DNA of 64,000 nucleotides from CAVVFX01 sp963747535. Lineage in GTDB: Bacteria; Acidobacteriota; Terriglobia; Bryobacterales; Bryobacteraceae. Under the pieces are notes generated by a model, which saw nothing but the letters and a program-made list of their open reading frames with translations, was not told the origin of the DNA and did no database searches. Location: contig CAVVFX010000016.1 in assembly GCA_963747535.1 (NCBI GenBank), positions 94,835-158,834 of the forward strand, in the 5' to 3' direction. Shown here one piece after another: positions 54,720-62,858 of this stretch (its first letter is position 1; each line of letters starts with the position of its first letter). Position numbers and translations under genes: made by a program.

Positions 54720-55538
54720 ATGCCCGATTGCGACGTTACCCTGAAGCTGTTGCTGGCGGAACCCGCAGACGAGACATTACGATTGGTGGGCGCCGGCGGG
54801 AGAGTGACCCGGTGGCTTAATGTCGAGATGCCGGCGGTGCAGAACCGGCGCGTCGACCTGTTGGCTGAACTGGACACGGGTGATCTGCTGCACATCGAAT
54901 TGCAGCGCGAGAATGATCCGCAGATGGCGCTGCGGATGGTGGAATACGCCGTCTGCATCCTGCGGAGAGGAGGACGCTATCCGAGGCAGGTGTTGCTGTA
55001 TGTGGGGAATGACAGAATGCGGATGCCGGACCGGATTGAGGCTGAGGGGATGCGTTTTCGGTATAGCCAGGTGGACGTTCGCGACCTGGATGGTTCGGCG
55101 CTATTGGCTAGCGAGGGACTGTCGGATAACATTCTGGCGGTGCTGGCCAGGGTTGAGGACCGAATGGACACGATACGGCGGATTTTCGCCAAAATCCTGC
55201 CGTTGGAGCCGGCGAAACGAGCGGACGCTCTCCAACGGCTTTTGATAACATGCGGGATGAGAGGCTTCAACCAGGAGTTTAAGGAAATGGCGATCAGCTG
55301 GGGAATTGAAGATAGCGAAATTTTAGGTCCTCCTTATCGCAAGGGAAAGGAAGAAGGAAAGGAGGAAGGGAAGAAGGAAGTTGTCCGGCGTCAGATTGAA
55401 AGACGGTTTGGTCCGCTGCCTAGTTGGGCCGAGGATCGTCTGAACGGGATTTCGCAGAACGAGACGGATGATCTGGCCCTACGGATTTTCGATGCCGGCA
55501 GTCTGACAGAATTGCTGGGACCCGCAGGCCCTCGTTGA
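54720..55538 (+). CDS. Rpn-like PD-(D/E)XK family nuclease
   Basis: 272 aa. The nuclease core is RRVDLLAELDTGDLLHIELQ, with the Asp and the E-x-Q pair of PD-(D/E)XK enzymes, followed by MALRMVEYAVCILRR. Residues after about 205 are a Lys/Glu repeat (KGKEEGKEEGKKE) likely to be helical, then RRQIERRFGPLPSWAEDRL, as in Rpn/DUF4351 proteins. Some of these promote RecA-independent recombination by DNA cleavage. The last third is duplicated immediately downstream. Confidence 0.82.
   Translation: MPDCDVTLKLLLAEPADETLRLVGAGGRVTRWLNVEMPAVQNRRVDLLAELDTGDLLHIELQRENDPQMALRMVEYAVCILRRGGRYPRQVLLYVGNDRMRMPDRIEAEGMRFRYSQVDVRDLDGSALLASEGLSDNILAVLARVEDRMDTIRRIFAKILPLEPAKRADALQRLLITCGMRGFNQEFKEMAISWGIEDSEILGPPYRKGKEEGKEEGKKEVVRRQIERRFGPLPSWAEDRLNGISQNETDDLALRIFDAGSLTELLGPAGPR
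55268..55452 (+). repeat. Tandem duplication, left copy (inside Rpn-like gene)
   Basis: 185 bp, from CAACCAGGAGTTTAAGG to GAACGGGATTT, repeated almost exactly at 55542-55720. The main difference is six bases fewer in the Lys/Glu repeat of the right copy. This copy is in frame in the intact gene. Confidence 0.9.
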
Positions 55539-55541
55539 AAA

Positions 55542-55818
55542 CAACCAGGAGTTTAAGGAAATGGCGATCAGCTGGGGAATTGAAGATAGCGAAATTTTAG
55601 GTCCTCCTTATCGCAAGGGAAAGGAAGAAGGGAAGAAGGGGGAGGAAGTTGTCCGGCGTCAGATTGAAAGACGGTTTGGTCCGCTGCCTAGTTGGGCCGA
55701 GGATCGTCTGAACGGGATTTGCATCAAAAGCGCTCGGCGACGGACACAGTTGGCGCGCCTCCCCGATGACTTTTCTTGCCGGCGGGCGCCAGTACGTTGC
55801 AGTGGCCGCGGGGCCTAA
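55542..55818 (+). pseudogene. Duplicated 3' fragment of the Rpn-like gene
   Basis: 55542-55720 repeats 55268-55452; the open frame continues from the ATG at 55561 (MAISWGIEDSEILGPP) through KGKEEGKKGEEVVRRQIERRFG and then reads into unrelated sequence to 55818. It has no nuclease core and starts at an internal Met of the parent, so it is a remnant. High similarity means a recent event. Confidence 0.8.
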
Positions 55819-55846
55819 CATCCTGTGCTTCGGATTGCCCGAGTGA

Positions 55847-56695
55847 TTACTCGGGCTTGCGCTCGATGGGCGTTTTTGGGCCGGTCAATTTCATGACTCC
55901 CCAAGTCGCGGAGTTGTCGCCCGTGCCGTAAATGATCAGGTGGCCGCCGTAGCCGCCCCCGTCGGGATCGGTGTGGACAATCTCCAATCCATACTGATCG
56001 CCGATACGCGGCGGTTTCCAATCGGGATCGCTTCTTGCGAAGGTTGCTGCCATTTCGACTCGCGCTTCCAGGATAAAGTCGCCGGGGCTTCCATGCCACG
56101 GGTTCATGCGAATCGCGTAATTGACCGCTCTTGGCGGAATCGGTTCTTCGATGTAGTGCGCGGTCGCGCTGCCGTGCCGCCACCACCCACCATACGAAGG
56201 CTTGCGCGCGTCGATCACGAAACAGAACGCGTTGTCTCCCCGGCCGAAGTTATCGGGCCTCACCTGGTGGGGCGCTTCGATGAACCAGCAGATCGCGTCC
56301 TTGTAATACCATCTTTTCGGCTCGTGGTGAGGGTCAGTCACGTCGTTGACATTGTCATGGACTTCCGCTCCCAGATAAAGATACCGGGTATCCCAAGCCA
56401 TGTAATAGCGCGCGTTCAGGTCGTCTTCGGGAGGCGGCTCATTGCCGTGATCGGTGAGCCGGTTCCGCTTAGGGTCATACCAGGGGCTGTTCGCGATCCG
56501 GAAGATATCCCACAACCCGTCGGTAAAGGCACGGTATTTCCATTCGCTCAAATCGCCGTCTATCACCGGCGCTTTTTCGAGAAACGGTACGTTGATGCGC
56601 ACCGAACTCTTTTCCCAATGGTCGGGATCCGCGGGGACTTGTGCGAGCCCACGGGATGCAAGGCCCAGAGTAAACGCGAGCAAATGCAGTTTCAT
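55847..56695 (-). CDS. Secreted CBM9-like (DOMON-type) protein
   Basis: 282 aa with signal MKLHLLAFTLGLASRGLAQ. The fold is recognised from VIDGDLSEWKYRAFTDGLWDI, YYMAWDTRYLYLGAEVHDN, and FILEARVEMAATF, the pattern of family 9 carbohydrate-binding modules and relatives. There is no hydrolase domain, so it is probably a binding or haem/sugar-sensing protein in the periplasm. Its ATG directly follows the TAG stop of the LRR gene, so it is the last gene of a three-gene unit. Confidence 0.8.
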   Translation of the reverse strand: MKLHLLAFTLGLASRGLAQVPADPDHWEKSSVRINVPFLEKAPVIDGDLSEWKYRAFTDGLWDIFRIANSPWYDPKRNRLTDHGNEPPPEDDLNARYYMAWDTRYLYLGAEVHDNVNDVTDPHHEPKRWYYKDAICWFIEAPHQVRPDNFGRGDNAFCFVIDARKPSYGGWWRHGSATAHYIEEPIPPRAVNYAIRMNPWHGSPGDFILEARVEMAATFARSDPDWKPPRIGDQYGLEIVHTDPDGGGYGGHLIIYGTGDNSATWGVMKLTGPKTPIERKPE

Positions 56696-57691
56696 CTAAC
56701 GTGCCGGGATCTTCGCCATGGCGGCGGGTGTGATTTCGGTGCCCGCTACGTAGACGGCTTGGAGCGACTTCATCTCCGCGAGCACATCCACGGCCCGGTC
56801 GTCGATGCCGTGCGCCATCCCCAGACGAATCTCGCGCAACTTCGGCAGAGACTTCAACGGTTCCAGGCTTTCGGCCGTAACCGGCGTGCGGCTCAGATCG
56901 AGCACTTCCAGGTTCACCAACCCGCTGAGGAAGCCGAGATTCTTCAGATCCTTTCGAATCGCCTCGGGCGAACCGGGGCGGTCGGCGCCGCGATCGGTCA
57001 GGTTCGCGCCGTTCAGGCTCAAAACGCGCAGGCGCGTCAAGGACCCGATCTGCTTCAGGTTGGCATCGTTCAATGGCAATCCCCACAGGCCCGAATCCAC
57101 CCACTGCATGCCGCCGACATCCAGTTCCACGAGCGACGGCAGGAGCTTCAGCGCCGCGAGGCAACTGCCCGTCAGCCGGTCGCCGCCGATGGCCAGGCGC
57201 TCCAGTTTTTCGAGCGACGCGAGATTTTCGAATCCCTCGTCATCGATTGCGGTGAAAGCAATGTCGAGCGACTTCAGGCCGGCAAGCCGCCCGATGGATT
57301 CAAGCGACTTGCTGGTTATCTTGGTACCGTGCAGATTCAGGCGTTCGAGTCTGTTCCAGCCCGTGATGTTGGCGAGACCGCCGTCGGTGATGTATTCGGC
57401 GTAATAGAGATTCAGGTCCGTGATGTTCCGCAAGCTCTTCAGGTGTTCGAGGCCGACGTCCGTAACCGGTGTGTGGGAAAGGTCAAGCCTTTGTAAATTC
57501 TCCAATGCGCCGACGCGTTCGAGATCGAGGTCGGCGATCCACGTGGAAGCAAGGTTGACCGCGACGATATGACCCGCTGCATCCGGCGTAAATTGCCCTC
57601 CCTGCGCCCGGATCCAGGCTCCCGTCTCTGCTTCAGGGTTTGCGGCAAGTGCCGCTCCGCCGATCATGAACAAGAGGGCTGCGGTACGCAT
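56696..57691 (-). CDS. Secreted leucine-rich repeat protein
   Basis: 331 aa from the ATG at 57691, giving signal RTAALLFMIGGAALAAN. About nine LRRs of 23-24 residues follow (LENLQRLDLSHTPVTDVGLEHLKSL, LVNLEVLDLSRTPVTAESLEPLKSL). They have the T-x-I/V-T-D-x-G-L variable part typical of bacterial GALA/internalin-like or FBXL-like repeats. It is likely a protein-binding solenoid in the envelope. It lies 4 bp after the large LRR gene and abuts the CBM9-like gene. Confidence 0.88.
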   Translation of the reverse strand: MRTAALLFMIGGAALAANPEAETGAWIRAQGGQFTPDAAGHIVAVNLASTWIADLDLERVGALENLQRLDLSHTPVTDVGLEHLKSLRNITDLNLYYAEYITDGGLANITGWNRLERLNLHGTKITSKSLESIGRLAGLKSLDIAFTAIDDEGFENLASLEKLERLAIGGDRLTGSCLAALKLLPSLVELDVGGMQWVDSGLWGLPLNDANLKQIGSLTRLRVLSLNGANLTDRGADRPGSPEAIRKDLKNLGFLSGLVNLEVLDLSRTPVTAESLEPLKSLPKLREIRLGMAHGIDDRAVDVLAEMKSLQAVYVAGTEITPAAMAKIPAR

Positions 57692-57695
57692 GAGT

Positions 57696-59627
57696 TCAGG
57701 TCCTCCGCCGGTTCGGCTGTGAAGATTCCGGATCAAATACCAACTCGCAATCAGGCAGGGCTCTCGCAATTTCCGCAGCGCCTTTGGCCGTTACCAGGGT
57801 GTGATAGAGACGAACCTTTCGCAAGTGTCGCAGAACGGCGAGATCGCCGGCACACTTGTCCGTCACGTTGGTACTGTCGATGCTGAGGTCTTCCATGTTC
57901 GCGAGTAAGCGGATGTAGGCAATCCCGGTATCGCTCACATCCGCATAATCGATGTTCAGCCGGCGGAGATTGGTGAGATGCGAAACCGCTTCGAAACCCG
58001 GATCGCCGATATGGGCGCGGAAGAGGTCCAGATCCTCGAGCGCGCTCAGCTTCGCCAGATGCGCGACGCCCCGGTCGCTGAAGCGCCCGTCACGAAGGTA
58101 AAGCGCCTTCAGGTTGACCAGCGGCTCGAGCGCCGCCAATCCCTGATCGTCGATATCGACTCCCGACAGGTCCAGTTCAACGAGCGAGCGAATGGAAGCA
58201 AGCCGTGGAAGAGCTTCGTCGGTTATGTCCGTGTAGGCTAGCGAGAGCCGGGTCAGGTTCGGAAGTCTGGTCAACGATTCGATGGCCTGGTCCTTGATGG
58301 GGGAACTCGTGAGCCGCAGTTCCTCGAGGTGCGTAAGTCCAGTGAGTTCGCGGGTTCCCGAACCCTCGATGTAGGTGTTCGACAGGTTCAATCTGCGCAA
58401 TTCGCGAAGTCCAGCCAAGTGCGCAAGGCCCTTGTCCGACACCATTGTCCCGTCGAGCCATAGCTCGGTAAGACCGGTTAGCCCGGCAACGTGCTGCAGC
58501 CCGAGATCGCCGATCTCCGTCGCGCTCAAGTTGAGCCTCCGCAAACGCGAGAGCCCGTGTAGACCCGCGAGATGCGCATCGGTGGTCGGGGTGGCCGCAA
58601 GTGTAATCCCGACGAGTGACGCTCCGTCCATCTCCGCCGCCCCGCCCATGGCGCCCACCCATCGAGTCACTGCGGAATCACCTTTGCCCGCGAGTTGCGG
58701 GACCGGCTTGGTCAGATTCACCGGCGACGCGTCGATGAAGACGAATGAGGTTTTGGTGAGCGATGCTTTCAGACCGTTGATGCCGGCGCGGGAAACCCGG
58801 GTGTAACGCAGATCCATTTCACCGAGAGCGGTGAGAGGCTTCAACCGGTCCAGACCCGCATTGGTGATACGCGTGCGATAGAGGTTCAGGTATTCGAGTC
58901 TGTGGAAACCGCGCAGAACCTCCAGTCCGTCATCCGTGATCTCCGTACCCATCAGGTTGAGTTCGCGAAGTTGTTCGAGTTTCGAGAGCCGCGTCAGACC
59001 CGAGTCGGATATTCGGGTGCCGTGCAGGTCGAGGTCCTCCAGTTTGTCGAGACCTTCGAGCGCGGAAATTCCCGCGTCCGTGATCAGCGTGTCGCCAGCC
59101 CACAGTCGGCGCAGGTTCGGCATCCCTGCAATATTCTTCACACCGTCATCATCGAACGGCGTCAAGGTCACGTCGAGGACTTCAAGTTTGCGGAACGGCG
59201 CGAGCGTGTGCCCCTGAACTCCGGCTTGGCGAACCGAGAGCTCACGAAGATTGACCAGGCTTTCGATCGCACTCAGACCCGCGTCGCGAAACCTGGTGCG
59301 GTCAAGAAAGTGATAGCTGAACGTCAGCGTTTCAAGTGAGGAAATTCCTGCGATCGCGCCCAGATCGCGGCTGTGGTCTTTGCCGTCGTCTGCGTTGCGG
59401 TTCCACATCGGACCCGCCAGATACAGATTTTTCAAACTGCGGAGTCCGGAGATATTCTCGAGATCCGGAGGTTCCATCAGGGTACCGGTGAAGTCCAGCG
59501 TTTCGATTGAAAAGTCGCCCGCGGGAAGCGCGGAGATGTCGTGAATGAAATCAGAACTACCCTGAATCGAGAGTTGGCCGCCTTCGAACAGCACCCACTG
59601 CGCGACCCTGCGATCCTCGGCTGCCAT
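57696..59627 (-). CDS. Large leucine-rich repeat protein, no signal peptide
   Basis: About 643 aa from the ATG at 59627 (a GTG at 59639 is possible). It is built almost wholly of LRRs in two blocks, about 30-280 and 350-630, each of about ten repeats (LEDLDLHGTRISDSGLTRLSKL, LTELWLDGTMVSDKGLAHLAGL). A non-repeat spacer at about 285-350 includes KPVPQLAGKGDSAVTRWVGAMGG, which resembles the N-terminal segment of each block, so the gene seems to be an internal duplication. It begins AAEDRRVAQWVLFEGGQLSIQ without signal or TM. Likely cytoplasmic protein-protein binding; a Fic, kinase or enzyme domain is absent. Confidence 0.85.
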   Translation of the reverse strand: MAAEDRRVAQWVLFEGGQLSIQGSSDFIHDISALPAGDFSIETLDFTGTLMEPPDLENISGLRSLKNLYLAGPMWNRNADDGKDHSRDLGAIAGISSLETLTFSYHFLDRTRFRDAGLSAIESLVNLRELSVRQAGVQGHTLAPFRKLEVLDVTLTPFDDDGVKNIAGMPNLRRLWAGDTLITDAGISALEGLDKLEDLDLHGTRISDSGLTRLSKLEQLRELNLMGTEITDDGLEVLRGFHRLEYLNLYRTRITNAGLDRLKPLTALGEMDLRYTRVSRAGINGLKASLTKTSFVFIDASPVNLTKPVPQLAGKGDSAVTRWVGAMGGAAEMDGASLVGITLAATPTTDAHLAGLHGLSRLRRLNLSATEIGDLGLQHVAGLTGLTELWLDGTMVSDKGLAHLAGLRELRRLNLSNTYIEGSGTRELTGLTHLEELRLTSSPIKDQAIESLTRLPNLTRLSLAYTDITDEALPRLASIRSLVELDLSGVDIDDQGLAALEPLVNLKALYLRDGRFSDRGVAHLAKLSALEDLDLFRAHIGDPGFEAVSHLTNLRRLNIDYADVSDTGIAYIRLLANMEDLSIDSTNVTDKCAGDLAVLRHLRKVRLYHTLVTAKGAAEIARALPDCELVFDPESSQPNRRRT

Positions 59628-59715
59628 TTCTACCTGCACGCGATCTTATCACGGCACCGCGAGACTTTGGAGTCGCCAAGGGTCCGTCAACGGGCAAACC
59701 GCCGGCGGCGGATGG

Positions 59716-59802
59716 CGGTGAGGGTGAGATTCGAACTCACGGAACCCGTAAAGGTTCAACGGTTTTCGAGACCGCCGCATTCGACCACTCTGCCACCTCA
59801 CC
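59716..59802 (-). tRNA. tRNA-Ser (anticodon CGA)
   Basis: Read on the minus strand, GGTGAGG (5') pairs with CCTCACC (3') as the acceptor stem. There is a D-arm, the anticodon stem-loop GGTCTCGAAAACC with anticodon CGA, a long variable arm (class II, as for Ser), and the T-arm GTGAGTTCGAATCTCAC. Discriminator G; CCA not encoded. It reads UCG codons. It lies about 0.5 kb from the recombinase cassette, and tRNA genes are frequent integration sites. Confidence 0.95.
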
Positions 59803-60046
59803 GTTTTAACGCACCTGGTTTCAATGCGTTAAGGTCTACGTGCCTATATTATACTGTTTTCTTTTGCCTCCGCGCCAGAACCGTCATTTTTTGGGTACTC
59901 TTTTCCTGGCGACTCGTACGGCGGGGCCTAGCATCATCGCCACGAACCGCTTCCAGGATGGGTGTTCAGATGGTTAATTTGTGGCCCATACCCTTCTTCC
60001 CGAGTTCTGTAGAGTGTATCGCCAATCGAGGGCCAGAGATCGGGCA

Positions 60047-60196
60047 TCAGGCGGCGGTTTGGGCATTGGCTTGCGACTTGTTGAGACAACAAAGCTTGTA
60101 TTTGCGTCCGCTACCGCAGGGGCAGGCTTCGTTGCGGCCCACTTTGGGGGTCTCGCGGCGGAAGGGGGTTTGTGCATTTTGTGCAGGATTGTGCAC
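60047..60196 (-). CDS. Small SEC-C motif protein
   Basis: 49 aa from a GTG at 60196 (VHNPAQNAQTPFRRETPKVG) ending in a TGA at 60047. The centre is a complete SEC-C zinc motif, RNEACPCGSGRKYKLCC, with the C-x-C and C-C ligand pairs found at the end of SecA. Free-standing mini SEC-C proteins with an FRRETPKVGRN lead are, from memory, common in diverse bacteria. Function unknown; zinc-dependent protein or RNA contact is likely. Divergent from the mobile cassette. Confidence 0.75.
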   Translation of the reverse strand: MHNPAQNAQTPFRRETPKVGRNEACPCGSGRKYKLCCLNKSQANAQTAA

Positions 60197-60320
60197 TTAA
60201 CCGGCTAATCATACAAACGCGGTACTCCTTTCCCAGTTGTAATTTTCTAATGATGGCTATGGCACATCGCTGGTCAGTCATACCTATCCGAACGGTTGTT
60301 GCCGGAATGACTCTGGAAGC

Positions 60321-60821
60321 ATGGATCAGCGAGTTTGCTGTTTCTGTCACAGGCAGTTCGTACTCTCTCCATTCCATCCACAGCAGGCTGCCTGCTCGAA
60401 CAAGGCGTGTCAGCAACAGCGCCGGAATCGCAGCCGCCAGCAGAAACTCGCCGAGGATCCGGAATATCGGGCCGTCTGCCGCGACAGCGCGCGGAAGTGG
60501 CGGGCCAACCATGCCGGTTATTGGAAGCAGTATCGCGCTGCCAAGCCCGGCGCGGTGGAGCACAACCGTATCCAACAGCGGCAACGGGACCGAAGACGGC
60601 GACTGGCCGATCTTGCAAACAACCCCTCGGCTCTGGACCTAAAGGCTTGCGCTGCCGGGGTTTGGTGGTTGGGGCCGGCCGCCGGGGTCGCCGGGGATCT
60701 TGCAAACAACAACTTGGCTGCCGCCCAAATCTTTATCCTGCAAGGCTCCTCGCGCAAACCTCCCCCTTTGCAGACGTCTTGCAAACAACATCCCTCTGGT
60801 TTGCCGGCCACTCCGACCTGA
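60321..60821 (+). CDS. Cys-rich basic protein of a recombinase cassette
   Basis: 166 aa starting MDQRVCCFCHRQFVLSPF. C6/C7/C9/H10 with C25 and C30 (CSNKAC) could form one zinc site. It is followed by a long, highly basic helical region (QQQRRNRSRQQKLAEDPEYR, RQRDRRRRLADLANNPSALDL). No named family. It probably binds DNA, and its place directly before the primase (10 bp gap) suggests a role in the same element. Two of three 13-bp direct repeats encode its LANN motifs; the third is read in another frame near the end. Confidence 0.65.
   Translation: MDQRVCCFCHRQFVLSPFHPQQAACSNKACQQQRRNRSRQQKLAEDPEYRAVCRDSARKWRANHAGYWKQYRAAKPGAVEHNRIQQRQRDRRRRLADLANNPSALDLKACAAGVWWLGPAAGVAGDLANNNLAAAQIFILQGSSRKPPPLQTSCKQHPSGLPATPT
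60611..60789 (+). repeat. Three 13-bp direct repeats TCTTGCAAACAAC
   Basis: Exact copies at 60611-60623, 60708-60720 and 60777-60789, all on the same strand. They lie in the 3' part of the Cys-rich protein gene, the last ending 42 bp before the primase start. The third copy is in a different reading frame from the first two, so conservation is at DNA level. They could be binding sites (iterons) for the primase or recombinases; inference. Confidence 0.65.
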
Positions 60822-60831
60822 TACTCCAGGC

Positions 60832-61827
60832 ATGGCCGAAAATCTGGAGTTTCTCAAACAGCGCTTCCCGCTGCTGGATTACCTGCGGCGCAGCAACTGG
60901 ACGGCTCGCCGCCTGGGAGCCACGGCCGAGTTTGTGGGCCTGTGTCCCTTACATCGCGAGACGCGGCCTTCGTTCTACGTCAATGGCCGCAAGAATCTGT
61001 TCTACTGCCACGGCTGCGGACGCGGAGGCGACCTGATCCGCTTCATCCAACTGTCACAGGGCCTGTCGTTCCGCCAAAGCGTGGCATACCTGCAGCAACA
61101 GATGGCACCAGTTGTCGCGGGCGACGCGCTGGAACAAGCAGCCGCTTTTTACCAACTGCAACTCCACCGGCATGCCCCGGCGGTCCTGTACCTGCAGCGA
61201 CGCGGCCTGCACGATCCCGCCCTCATCGAGCAACTGGGTATTGGCTATGCTCCCGGAGGAAATTTGCTGCGGCATCTCAGCGCCCAAGGCTTCTCCGTCG
61301 ACCTGTTATTGGACACGGGCTTGATCAGCCCTCAAGGGCACGACGCTTTCTCCCGGCGCGTAATTTTCCCCTGCCGCCATCAGGGGCGCATCGTCAACCT
61401 CTATGGCCGCAGTATCGGATCCGCTCTCCCTCATCGGCTGTTGCCTCAATGGAAGGGAGGTTTGTTTGCCTGGGATGCGGTCAGCAGTTCCTCCACCGTC
61501 ATCCTGGTCGAAGGCCTGTTCGACTTGGCGGTGCTCTGGCAAGCCGGCTTTCGCAATACCACTTGTGCGATCGGCACCCATCTCACCTCGATGCAGTGGG
61601 ATGAGCTTTGCCATCCATCAGGCCGTGCGATCTATATCGTCTTTGACCAGGATGAAAACGGCGCTGGCCAGCAGGCCTCGCAGCAACTCGCGCGCCGGCT
61701 GGAAGCTGCTGGCGTCACGGCCCACCTGGTTCAGTTGCCGCCCGGCCATGATCCCAACAGCTACTTCGTCGCCGGCGCCACGGCCGCGGATTTCCTCGAT
61801 TGCCTCCAACGAGCACAGCGCCTATGA
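60832..61827 (+). CDS. CHC2 zinc-finger/Toprim primase-like protein
   Basis: 331 aa from the ATG at 60832. A DnaG-type zinc ribbon has ligands C38-P-L-H41 and C59-H-G-C62; next come the RNA-polymerase-like core start (RRVIFPCRHQGRIVNLYGR, 175-193) and a Toprim domain with E227 (VILVEGLFDLAVL) and D272/D274 (IVFDQDENGAG), the metal residues for catalysis. The C-terminal helicase-binding domain of DnaG (about 150 aa) is absent. It should make RNA primers or act as a DNA-binding accessory in transposition. Ends in an ATGA overlap with the first recombinase. Confidence 0.88.
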   Translation: MAENLEFLKQRFPLLDYLRRSNWTARRLGATAEFVGLCPLHRETRPSFYVNGRKNLFYCHGCGRGGDLIRFIQLSQGLSFRQSVAYLQQQMAPVVAGDALEQAAAFYQLQLHRHAPAVLYLQRRGLHDPALIEQLGIGYAPGGNLLRHLSAQGFSVDLLLDTGLISPQGHDAFSRRVIFPCRHQGRIVNLYGRSIGSALPHRLLPQWKGGLFAWDAVSSSSTVILVEGLFDLAVLWQAGFRNTTCAIGTHLTSMQWDELCHPSGRAIYIVFDQDENGAGQQASQQLARRLEAAGVTAHLVQLPPGHDPNSYFVAGATAADFLDCLQRAQRL

Positions 61828-62858
61828 GTCTTTCTATGGTTTACCGGTCCTCCCTCCGGGCCAGCGCCTCCCCTTATCGCTTGCTCGATGCGCAGGGCAA
61901 CGAGATCGCCTGGGCCAATGCCTTCCTGGACGCCCAGCACCTTTGCCAACTCTCGTTGCGTTCGGTGCGCGCCTACGCTTATGACCTGCTGCACTTCGCC
62001 CGCTGGTTGGAGATTTCAGCCCAACCCCTGAACGATGTCACCGAGTCTGCGCTCGTCGATTACGTCCGCCATCAACTCGACCAGGAGCCCCAGCCCGCGC
62101 CCTCAACGGTAAATCATCGCCTGGGTGTGGTGCGCTGTTTGTATCGTTTCCACTATGGTCGCGAAATCCCCGCCGGCCAGTCCCATTTCCAGCGCAGCTA
62201 TATGCAGCGGTCCCCGCTCGGCTATGGCCGCCCGCGTCGCGCGGTAGCCACCACGCTCCGCTTACGGCAACCCCGTCGCGCAGTGGCGCCACTTTCGGCA
62301 GATGAAGTCGCCCAGTTCTGGCGCAGCTTTCGCACTTTTCGCGACCTCGCTCTGGTGGGCCTGATGCTGCTTGACGGTTTGCGCTCCTGTGAAGTGCTAT
62401 CGCTGCAACTCCAGGACCTCCAACTAGCGCAGGCGCAGATGCGCGTCCTGGGCAAGGGCAACAAGCAGCGCGTCCTGCCGCTGCCGCCGGAATTGATCGA
62501 GGTACTGGATAAATACCTGCGGCTGGAAAGGCCCAGCACCCCTTCGCCTTTCCTGTTCGTTTCCTTGAAAGGCCCACAGCGTGGCCGGACTATGACCCCC
62601 GCCGGACTCCGCTCTCTGTTCCGTCATCATCGCCTGTCGAGCCAAGTTTCTCCGGCTAATGCTCACCGCCTGCGACATACTTATGGCGCCGATATGGCGC
62701 GCAACGGTATCTCCCTGCCTGCCCTGCAACACCTGATGGGACATTCGCACATCCAAACCACTCTCCTCTATATCCAACTTGCACCCCAGGACGTCTGGCG
62801 TGAATACGCCCGCGCCGTGGAGAAACGGGCGCGATTAGACTCTTCGCATGTCCTATGA
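61824..62858 (+). CDS. Tyrosine recombinase 1 of the primase cassette
   Basis: 344 aa starting in the ATGA overlap at 61824. The core-binding domain is at about 40-150 and the catalytic domain at 155-330. All catalytic residues are visible: R187 (DGLRSCEVLSL), K213 (GKGNKQRVLPLP), H281-x-x-R284 (HRLRHTYGADM), H307 (LMGHSHIQTT) and Y316 (LLYIQLA). It cuts and joins DNA by a 3'-phosphotyrosine link. Its stop overlaps recombinase 2 (ATGA). Confidence 0.95.
   Translation: MSLSMVYRSSLRASASPYRLLDAQGNEIAWANAFLDAQHLCQLSLRSVRAYAYDLLHFARWLEISAQPLNDVTESALVDYVRHQLDQEPQPAPSTVNHRLGVVRCLYRFHYGREIPAGQSHFQRSYMQRSPLGYGRPRRAVATTLRLRQPRRAVAPLSADEVAQFWRSFRTFRDLALVGLMLLDGLRSCEVLSLQLQDLQLAQAQMRVLGKGNKQRVLPLPPELIEVLDKYLRLERPSTPSPFLFVSLKGPQRGRTMTPAGLRSLFRHHRLSSQVSPANAHRLRHTYGADMARNGISLPALQHLMGHSHIQTTLLYIQLAPQDVWREYARAVEKRARLDSSHVL

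Noticed and set aside
55940..57496. 518-aa plus-strand open frame across the CBM9-like and LRR genes
   Set aside because: Spans two well-supported minus-strand genes and their junction; no motif of its own.
60611..60789. The three 13-bp repeats as a short CRISPR array
   Set aside because: Repeats are too short, spacers are unequal (84 and 56 bp), they lie in a coding region, and no cas gene is present.
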